This document shows, piece by piece, positions 17,056 through 22,513 of a stretch of 64,000 nt of DNA (positions are counted from its first letter, which is position 1; every line of letters starts with the position of its first letter). Under the pieces are notes generated by a model. It saw only the letters and a program-made list of their open reading frames with translations. It was not told the origin of the DNA and searched no databases. The position numbers and the translations under genes were made by a program. This stretch comes from Flavobacterium fluvii (lineage in GTDB: Bacteria > Bacteroidota > Bacteroidia > Flavobacteriales > Flavobacteriaceae): assembly GCF_900129545.1 (NCBI RefSeq), contig NZ_FQWB01000008.1, positions 62,001 through 126,000 on the forward strand. The letters run 5' to 3'.

Positions 17056-17238
17056 TGCTAACGTCAGTCTGTGAAAAAACTTTCGTTTGAGTTGCATCAA
17101 ATATAACAAAAAAGTTGTTTCCAACTTTTTCAACAAGCCGTTGGTATGGAATTCTATACTCGAAAAATAACCGACATATAACCCTCTCAAAAGTTGTGAA
17201 TAACTTTACGATGCTTTACATAGGAGTGGCTGTTGTGC
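17056..17238 (-). repeat. attC-like site C
   Basis: Terminal boxes GCTAAC (17057-17062) and GTTGTGC (17232-17238; minus-strand R''=GCACAAC), 7 bp after the stop of the 135-residue gene. At 183 bp it is the longest in the array. The interior differs from the common family but shares GTCAGTCTGTGAAAAAAC with site E. Confidence 0.5.
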
Positions 17239-17245
17239 GACGTTA

Positions 17246-17653
17246 TTAATGTTCCATCCAATATTTAAAAGTAAGTTTCGACTCTAGTTCGGCGATTAAT
17301 GCTTTGTCTTTAGCTTCTTTTGAAAAATCGACAATAATTTTGTTTGGATCAATTTTGGAATATTTCAGTTCGTAATATTTGTTTATTGTTTGCGAATATT
17401 TGTCAGGACATCGTCCTGCTTGATTCCGATACACTTTACCATTTACAAAGTATTTTACAAATGCAGAATTTGTTTTTGGATATTCTTTACAGAAAGTATA
17501 TTTACAAATTGTTTCTCCACGATTAGTTTCAATTTCTTGTTTGTATTTATAACCCTTAATGAACATATAGATTACTCCAATAATCATTAAAAATAAAAAT
17601 GCTTTAGATAATATATTTTTCAATTTAGTATTGTTTTTTATAATGGCGCACAA
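17246..17653 (-). CDS. Hypothetical single-pass membrane protein of a cassette
   Basis: Up to 135 residues: one N-terminal membrane span (AFLFLMIIGVIYMFI, about residues 18-32), then a basic stretch (KGYKYKQ) and a soluble domain with four cysteines (GETICKYTFCKEYPKTNSAFV, NQAGRCPDKYS). No family recognised. No ATG precedes the membrane span. The longest frame starts at a TTG (17651-17653) that lies inside the R'-like box of site D. The alternative ATG at 17587 would truncate the span, so the TTG or a nearby non-ATG start is favoured, with low certainty. Confidence 0.6.
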   Translation of the reverse strand: MCAIIKNNTKLKNILSKAFLFLMIIGVIYMFIKGYKYKQEIETNRGETICKYTFCKEYPKTNSAFVKYFVNGKVYRNQAGRCPDKYSQTINKYYELKYSKIDPNKIIVDFSKEAKDKALIAELESKLTFKYWMEH

Positions 17654-17809
17654 CGTTCTGGCGCTTGGCGAGGTTGGGGATTAAAGACGCGAGATTTTTC
17701 GGTTAAACACAAATTTCCAAATACAAAACCATCTTTCCATTAAGCCTATTGCCCACCCGAGGCTGCAAGCCGAACGGACGAAGTAAATTCGTCGTGGTAG
17801 CTGGTGGCA
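17648..17809 (-). repeat. attC-like site D
   Basis: R' side GCACAAC (17648-17654; minus strand GTTGTGC). The other end is eroded to GGTGGCA (17803-17809). It shares the AAATACAAAACCA/CTTTCCATTAAGCC interior and the GAGGCTGCAAGCCGAAC module with site B. Confidence 0.55.
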
Positions 17810-17813
17810 GGTG

Positions 17814-18320
17814 TTATTTGTATCCGTATATCATAAAAGTTCCATTGTCCTCTTCGTAAGGTATGTGCAACTCTTTTAAAAGCTGTTCAAATTCTTCGGT
17901 TTCGTCATGTATTTTTGGAGCAACTAAGTTTCCAGCGTGTTCAGCATAACGAGGTCTAACCTTCATGTATTCAATTGCAAAAAACAAACACATGCCTTCT
18001 TGATAAAATGGACTCCAATCACCGAACCATTCTGGGGCATCATTTATTTGTACATCTTCAAAAGCCTTATTCTCAAGTATAAGTTTTTCAATGTATGGAG
18101 GTGGAAACGGTAATTTCTTTATTGAACTTTGTAATTTCAACCATTTAGTATCATTCATTATGGAACTCAACCCTTTTTCCGTTACAATTTTTTTTACTTT
18201 ATCTTTTAAAATCAAAGCGTAATCGTCATTTTGGATGTAATATTTATACTTTTCTCTTTCTGTACTATTTGGGTCTCCAAGAATGTCAAAGTATAATTTT
18301 TGCTTTTCTGTATTCTCCAT
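17814..18320 (-). CDS. Conserved hypothetical protein, probably DUF6678 family
   Basis: 168 residues, soluble, no signal peptide. The pattern MNDTKWLKLQ..LPFPPPYI..K, then DAPEWFGDWSPFY, FFAIEYMKVRPRY, LVAPKIHDET and the C-terminal GTFMIYGY agrees with my memory of the DUF6678 family, small bacterial proteins of unknown function. Some relatives are neighbours of toxin or immunity genes, so an immunity-like role is possible but unproven. It forms its own cassette between sites E (upstream) and D (downstream), with a stop 5 bp before the eroded R'' of D. Confidence 0.65.
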   Translation of the reverse strand: MENTEKQKLYFDILGDPNSTEREKYKYYIQNDDYALILKDKVKKIVTEKGLSSIMNDTKWLKLQSSIKKLPFPPPYIEKLILENKAFEDVQINDAPEWFGDWSPFYQEGMCLFFAIEYMKVRPRYAEHAGNLVAPKIHDETEEFEQLLKELHIPYEEDNGTFMIYGYK

Positions 18321-18367
18321 TTTTTAATCAACTTAAATTATTGAAAGGCCAGTCATTCTAAAATTGG

Positions 18368-18448
18368 TGCCTATGTCTGTCCGTGAAAAAACTAAAACCA
18401 ACTTTCTATTACGCAAATTGACTAAATACGTCTTATTAGCTGTTATGC
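18368..18448 (-). repeat. attC-like site E (short)
   Basis: The R'' side is GTTATGC (18442-18448; minus strand GCATAAC), 10 bp after the stop of the 149-residue gene. The other end is eroded to TGCCTAT (18368-18374). Only 81 bp; contains GTCCGTGAAAAAAC, shared with site C. Confidence 0.5.
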
Positions 18449-18457
18449 AACTTGCAT

Positions 18458-18907
18458 TTATTCAATTCTACTTTTTATAGCTTCTATAATTTCAGTATAA
18501 TTTTCAAAATTATCTGGTGAAATAATTAAAGTATTACCATTTTTAAATTGCAAAATACTATAATGATATCCATCAGTTATATTAATTCCACGTGTACTTC
18601 TTAATCTTGTTTTTTGTTTGTTTAAGCTTGAAATAGAATCGAAAGCAATAAATTGTTTTGTACGGAATATTAGTGAAGTTTTTTCAATACCATTTTCCAT
18701 AATTTTCAAAGTAAAATCTTTAAATAAATCTATTGAAAGATATATTATAAAGAACAAAACAACAAATGCAGGAATTAAAGATTGTTTTGTGGTTTCGTCA
18801 GGATTTTTCAATCCATTTACGCAAAAAGATAAAATTAATAAAAATAGGAAAAGCCCAATTCCTATTCTGATACAAAATAATTTTCTAAATTTTGATTCTA
18901 TCACCAT
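18458..18907 (-). CDS. Hypothetical two-span membrane protein with PH-like domain
   Basis: 149 residues: two membrane spans (about 13-31, IGIGLFLFLLILSFCVNGL; about 44-60, LIPAFVVLFFIIYLSI) followed by a cytosolic beta-rich domain with one final helix (FTLKIMENGIEKTSLIFRTKQFIAFDSISSL.., HYSILQFKNGNTLIISPDNFENYTEIIEAIKSRI). The layout is that of bacterial PH-domain membrane proteins of unknown function. Single-gene cassette between attC-like sites F and E. Confidence 0.65.
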   Translation of the reverse strand: MVIESKFRKLFCIRIGIGLFLFLLILSFCVNGLKNPDETTKQSLIPAFVVLFFIIYLSIDLFKDFTLKIMENGIEKTSLIFRTKQFIAFDSISSLNKQKTRLRSTRGINITDGYHYSILQFKNGNTLIISPDNFENYTEIIEAIKSRIE

Positions 18908-18941
18908 TTGATTTTATTTATTCCGTTGTTTACGGCATAAT

Positions 18942-19101
18942 ACATAACGTTCTGGTATTATAGCGAGTTTGGTACTAAACTAAGCCCTATTTTCGGATTT
19001 GCCACCCGAGCGATAGCGAACAGGCGAAGCAAATCATCCCAAATACAAAACCATTTTTCCATTAAGCCAATTGCCCAAATCCGTTGTAGTAGCTGTTATG
19101 C
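18942..19101 (-). repeat. attC-like site F
   Basis: Terminal boxes ACATAAC (18942-18948) and GTTATGC (19095-19101). The latter contains the stop codon of the 153-residue gene (19096-19098). The interior has the shared family sequence plus a variant module CCACCCGAGCGATAGCGAAC (19002-19021), placed in the opposite arm from that of sites B and D. Confidence 0.65.
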
Positions 19102-19557
19102 ACCGTATTTTTTATTTAATATTAAAGTTTTCAAAGGCCATTCATCAATATTTATAACAATTTTCTTTTTCTCTAAATCGGCCAATACTTCATAAAAAAT
19201 ACTTTCAGAGTTTAGAATTTCAGAAGCATGTTTTAAAGAATCTGTAGTTTGCATAAACTTAAAAAGATAGAAATTGTCAATTGCTCCGTAATTCGATTCA
19301 CGATTAATTATTACGTGCAAGTATTGTTTAGTTTGTAAGTTTTCAAAATCGCAAGCATCTCCGTGAAACCAATAAGTCCAGTTTGTGTTTAGGCTACCTT
19401 TCCAAAGATTATTCTGCCTTGACATAAGTTTAGCAAAAGGAAAACGTTCGCTTAAATCTAGCTGATATTCTACTGCTAATAATTTTATCATTTCGTTTGC
19501 TGTTTTCTCAAACGATACAATAGTTTCAATTAGTAGTTTTTCTTCAGTCGATTTCAT
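19096..19557 (-). CDS. Hypothetical cassette protein (possible DUF6896 relative)
   Basis: 153 residues, soluble. Features: a helical N-terminus (ETIVSFEKTANEMIKLLAVEYQLDLS), then a YWFHGDACDFENL motif with clustered aromatic, His, Asp and Cys residues, and the C-terminal EWPLKTLILNKKYG. The HGD.C.F pattern recalls DUF6896-type proteins, but I am not sure. The stop codon overlaps the R''-like box of site F. The unit's first bases (GTTATGCACC, from site G) are complementary to its own end (GGTGCATAAC). Confidence 0.65.
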   Translation of the reverse strand: MKSTEEKLLIETIVSFEKTANEMIKLLAVEYQLDLSERFPFAKLMSRQNNLWKGSLNTNWTYWFHGDACDFENLQTKQYLHVIINRESNYGAIDNFYLFKFMQTTDSLKHASEILNSESIFYEVLADLEKKKIVINIDEWPLKTLILNKKYGA

Positions 19558-19579
19558 TAATTCGGTCAGTTAATATGGT

Positions 19580-19710
19580 GCATAACGTCCCGCTACTACA
19601 GCGGGTTTGGGACTAAATTAAGCCCATTCTTCGGATTTGCCAAATCATACAAATACAAAACCAACTTTCCATTAAGCCAATTGCCCAATCTCGCCAAATG
19701 GCTGTTAGCG
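19580..19710 (-). repeat. attC-like site G
   Basis: Terminal boxes GCATAAC (19580-19586) and GTTAGCG (19704-19710). The latter contains the stop codon of the 335-residue membrane protein. 131 bp; the long arms TTTGGGACTAAATTAAGCCC and CCATTAAGCCAATTGCCCAA are partly complementary. Confidence 0.65.
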
Positions 19711-20712
19711 GTAGTTTTTCTGTCCATTAACTAATGTTTTTAAATGTAATAAAAATGGAAAAGTCAGGAATACAAGCCAAATCATTGTATGTCTTGGTAA
19801 TAATTGAAATTTATGATTTAACCAATAAACTGTCCCAGTAAATAAGATACAAAATAAAGATTGCCCAACATTTACTTGTTCGTCCGAGTATCTGTCAATG
19901 TGGTCTTTCTTGTTTTCTTTAAGGTCATTTTTGTAGTTACCATTTTTACTTGGCAAAAACGCAGCAAGTAGCATATAGTTCTGCATTATATAAACTGCCG
20001 AAACTCCCATTAAAAAAAATTGCAAACTAATGTAAAGTCCGTCTGATAAATATGAGCTTTCAATGTCTGCATTGCTGAATACACGAATAATATTATCAAT
20101 TGCAAATGCAAACATTATAATAGTGCTCCAAATACTTAGAGTTAATCTGTTTGTTCTTGAAAGATGTAAATGTGTCAATGCGTTAACTATTGAAAAGATT
20201 GAAAGTAGCAAACCAATTGTCATTAAAGAAATTGAAAACCAATTATGATAATTTGTAAATCCATAGTCAATAGCCCAGTAGATTAATGAAATTGATAGTA
20301 ATAAAGTAATTCCTTCAGTAAGCTTTGAAGTTACCTTGTCCTTATATGCAATTCCAAAAAACAGTGCGAAAATAAAAATGAAGAAATATGGCCACATCTC
20401 AATATGGTTTTCAAAATTGTAAATTCGTTCACGTTTTCCCGGTAAGAAACTTAATAAACTAAATAAGTAAGTCCCGACAAAAATTCCAGCTACTGTTTTC
20501 CAACTGCCCGAAACTCTAATACTTTCAAAAAGAAGTCCAGCGAATAATGCAATTAAACTAATTGAAAATAATTTTCTGTCACTTATTGAAGCTCTATAGC
20601 CAATATAAACTGTCAAGGCAAGTCCTAATACTCCTGCAATAATTAAATATGGCGTCAGGCTAATTCCAGCTGATTTTCGGTTTGTTTTTTTCGTTTTGGT
20701 TGTCAATTTCAA
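19705..20712 (-). CDS. Hypothetical polytopic membrane protein of a cassette
   Basis: 335 residues with about nine predicted membrane spans spread over the whole length: starting LTPYLIIAGVLGLALTVYIGY, including SWKTVAGIFVGTYLFSLLSF, WPYFFIFIFALFFGIAY, LTEGITLLLSISLIYWAI and ending MIWLVFLTFPFLLHL. A polar cytosolic loop (PSKNGNYKNDLKENKKDHIDRYSDEQ) precedes the last two spans. No family recognised. It is large for a cassette gene. Its stop codon lies in the R'' box of site G, and the unit's start (GTTAGCGGTAA, site H) is complementary to its own end (CTACCGCTAAC). Confidence 0.7.
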   Translation of the reverse strand: MKLTTKTKKTNRKSAGISLTPYLIIAGVLGLALTVYIGYRASISDRKLFSISLIALFAGLLFESIRVSGSWKTVAGIFVGTYLFSLLSFLPGKRERIYNFENHIEMWPYFFIFIFALFFGIAYKDKVTSKLTEGITLLLSISLIYWAIDYGFTNYHNWFSISLMTIGLLLSIFSIVNALTHLHLSRTNRLTLSIWSTIIMFAFAIDNIIRVFSNADIESSYLSDGLYISLQFFLMGVSAVYIMQNYMLLAAFLPSKNGNYKNDLKENKKDHIDRYSDEQVNVGQSLFCILFTGTVYWLNHKFQLLPRHTMIWLVFLTFPFLLHLKTLVNGQKNYR

Positions 20713-20737
20713 TTTTTATTGTGTCGTTTAAAATTAC

Positions 20738-20870
20738 CGCTAACGTCTTGGCACTACAGCGGGTTTGGGGTTAAATTAAGACCATTTTTCGGATTTGCCA
20801 AATCATCCCAAATACAAAACCATCTTTCCATTAAGCCAAATGCCCAAATCCGTTGTAGTGGCTGTTAGGC
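20738..20870 (-). repeat. attC-like site H
   Basis: Terminal boxes CGCTAAC (20738-20744) and GTTAGGC (20864-20870; minus-strand R''=GCCTAAC, a perfect RYYYAAC), 8 bp after the stop of the 123-residue gene. The interior belongs to the shared B/D/F/G/H family. Confidence 0.65.
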
Positions 20871-20878
20871 ATTCGGTT

Positions 20879-21250
20879 CTATTTTAAGTTACTAATGATT
20901 TCAGATTCGGTATTCGTTTTCAGTTTTATAATGTCCGCTTTTACATATTCAAATTTAATTTTTGCAATTCCAATTTGAGGAATTAATAAAATAATTTTCA
21001 TAACTATAAAAACTATGGCAAAATTTCCCTCTTTCGTATTTTCTTCTTTTGAGAAGAAAATTAAAATAATTATTAATGAAATCAAGAAGACAGGTGCGAA
21101 AAGGTCAGATATATTTTCTCTAAAATACTTTTTGTATTTAGTTCTGTCTCCAATATTGGTTATTTTGGAATTTATCAATTGGTTTGTCCAAACCCAAAAA
21201 ATGGAAAATGCAATAACTGGAATTATGCTTATTATGATTTTTATTAGCAT
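20879..21250 (-). CDS. Hypothetical three-span membrane protein of a cassette
   Basis: 123 residues with three hydrophobic spans (IIISIIPVIAFSIFWVW, about 4-20; LFAPVFLISLIIILIFF, about 51-67; FAIVFIVMKIILLIPQI, about 77-93) and a charged C-terminus. No family recognised. It is the outermost unit of the array: upstream on its strand lies one core-like box (21313-21319) and no further repeat. The unit's start GTTAGGCATC is complementary to its own end GAATGCCTAAC. Confidence 0.65.
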   Translation of the reverse strand: MLIKIIISIIPVIAFSIFWVWTNQLINSKITNIGDRTKYKKYFRENISDLFAPVFLISLIIILIFFSKEENTKEGNFAIVFIVMKIILLIPQIGIAKIKFEYVKADIIKLKTNTESEIISNLK

Positions 21251-21312
21251 TAAATTATATTTTAAGATGATTTCTAAATAATTTTTACCTGCGTCAGTTC
21301 GGCTGAACTGAT

Positions 21313-21347
21313 GCCTAACTTGTTTATATGTGTGACAAAATCACACA
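21313..21347 (-). other. Outer edge of the cassette array: single core box plus hairpin
   Basis: On the minus strand AAACAAGTTAGGC ends in a lone R-type box (GTTAGGC, 21313-21319) with no attC-like partner further upstream. It is preceded by a perfect 7-bp stem TGTGTGA/TCACACA (21329-21335, 21341-21347). The position is where an attI site would be in a true integron. The resemblance to the end of class 1 attI (..AAACAAAGTTAGGC) is short and could be chance. Confidence 0.4.
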
Positions 21348-21372
21348 AAGCCACCCAATTTTGGTTAGATAT

Positions 21373-21390
21373 GTATGATAAACGTCATAC
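21373..21390. promoter_or_regulatory. Palindrome upstream of the 270-residue membrane protein
   Basis: GTATGA-6 nt-TCATAC (21373-21378, 21385-21390) is a perfect 6-bp dyad, about 160 bp before the start of the plus-strand membrane protein gene. It has the size of an operator; no further support. Confidence 0.3.
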
Positions 21391-21548
21391 TTTATTTAAT
21401 TTCAAATATAGAAATAAATACTTACAAATAACAAAAAGACAGGTATTATTTAAATGAGCCTTCAAAGTGATTGAGGAATGTTTGGAATCAAAAAAAAGCT
21501 TCAAATTCTGGATATATTTCTTACTTTGCGAAAAAAACAAAACAAAAA

Positions 21549-22361
21549 ATGAAGTACATAATAAACCGGGCCATAATCATAAAATCATTTATTGCCGCCA
21601 TGGTTATTCTGGGAATCAAGAATTTTCTATTGAAAAACCTGTCCGTTTATGGGCAAGACATACACGACTTGATAGAGCTTTCGGATATCACCATCGTGTT
21701 TACGGGAGCCTTTTTTGTGTTTGGGTTGTTGCTGGCAGCCACCATGTCTGACTTTAAGGAAAGCGAAAAAATTCCGGGCGAAATAGCTTCCAATCTCGAA
21801 GCCATCAAGGACTGGATTTATTTGGCTTTCAGGGCACCCAGAACGGGCACGACGGATTTGTGCAAGGAAAACTTGGACAGTCCTTTCTTGCGCCAGGAAA
21901 TGCTGAATATCACCGAAGGGATCATTGGCTGGATTTATTCGACTGAAAAAGACTCGAACGTAATCTTTCCATTGATTAGGAAATCAAACGAAATTGCCTA
22001 TTATTTTGCCGAAAGGGGAGTCGATAAAGAAGCCATAAAAGGCATTCAGGAAAACACCAACGCGATGCGAAAACAACTCACGAGAGCCTATTCGATTTCG
22101 AGAAACAATTTCATCAAACCGGCATATACCTTGCTCCAAAGCATCTTGATGATCGTAATGTCGCTTTTGTTGATTACCAAATTCAAGACTCCCGCAGCCG
22201 ATTATCTGGTAACCTCCGCCATCACTTTTTTATTTTGCTATTTGTATTTGCTTATTTGCGGCTTGGACGATCCTTTTGACGTGTCCGATGAAGCCACCAA
22301 TGTCGATTTGAAACCCATAGACAGATTCCAGCAACGACTGCTCTCTGATTTTTTGGTGTAA
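21549..22361 (+). CDS. Membrane protein, possibly bestrophin-like (DUF4239-type)
   Basis: 270 residues from the ATG at 21549 (MKYIINR); a longer frame from 21471 adds an unlikely polar leader. Two N-terminal spans (IIIKSFIAAMVILGI; TIVFTGAFFVFGLLLAAT), a long helical soluble middle (about 70-195) and two C-terminal spans (LLQSILMIVMSLLLI; AITFLFCYLYLLICGL), with the sequence GLDDPFDV after the last span. This two-plus-two layout with a conserved DPF after span four resembles bestrophin-like DUF4239 proteins, but similarity is only by pattern. It is transcribed convergently with the GH2 gene, with a long hairpin between. Confidence 0.65.
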   Translation: MKYIINRAIIIKSFIAAMVILGIKNFLLKNLSVYGQDIHDLIELSDITIVFTGAFFVFGLLLAATMSDFKESEKIPGEIASNLEAIKDWIYLAFRAPRTGTTDLCKENLDSPFLRQEMLNITEGIIGWIYSTEKDSNVIFPLIRKSNEIAYYFAERGVDKEAIKGIQENTNAMRKQLTRAYSISRNNFIKPAYTLLQSILMIVMSLLLITKFKTPAADYLVTSAITFLFCYLYLLICGLDDPFDVSDEATNVDLKPIDRFQQRLLSDFLV

Positions 22362-22406
22362 TGCATAAGTTAAGGGTTTTATCCGTCACTTCGAGTGTTT
22401 TTTTTA

Positions 22407-22476
22407 AAACCATTAAGTAAATTAAGAAGGTTAAGAACATTACAAATCTTAATTTTATTAATTTACTTAATGGTTT
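22407..22476. terminator. Long perfect hairpin between convergent genes
   Basis: Perfect 19-bp inverted repeat AAACCATTAAGTAAATTAA (22407-22425) and its complement (22458-22476) with a 32-nt loop. A T-run precedes it on the plus strand, so on the minus strand it resembles a terminator. It lies between the convergent membrane-protein and GH2 genes, and may also be a dispersed flavobacterial repeat. Confidence 0.6.
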
Positions 22477-22513
22477 AAATCCAAATCGTTATGGTGTAAT
22501 ACTACAATCGGTA

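Larger units (their letters stand above)
15557..21319 (-). mobile_element. Integrase-less gene-cassette array (CALIN-like) with attC-like repeats
   Basis: Nine small genes, all on the minus strand, are separated by eight large imperfect inverted repeats of about 80-180 bp. Each repeat ends in sequences like GCATAAC/GTTATGC, CGCTAAC/GTTAGCG or GCCTAAC/GTTAGGC, comparable to the integron R'' (RYYYAAC) and R' (GTTRRRY) core sites. Gene stops lie within or 7-10 bp before the R''-like box, as in integron cassettes. The repeat interior (TTTGGGACTAAATTAAGCCC.. and ..TTTCCATTAAGCCAATTGCCC) is shared between sites, as in chromosomal integrons with one attC family. In several units the start is complementary to the unit's own end. 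No integrase gene is in the window, so the array resembles clusters of attC sites lacking integron-integrases. The integron nature is inferred. Confidence 0.65.

Noticed and set aside
15557..21319. CRISPR-like repetition in the cassette region.
   Set aside because: Repeats are 80-180 bp, imperfect and separated by genes of 370-1000 bp. There are no short regular spacers and no cas genes.
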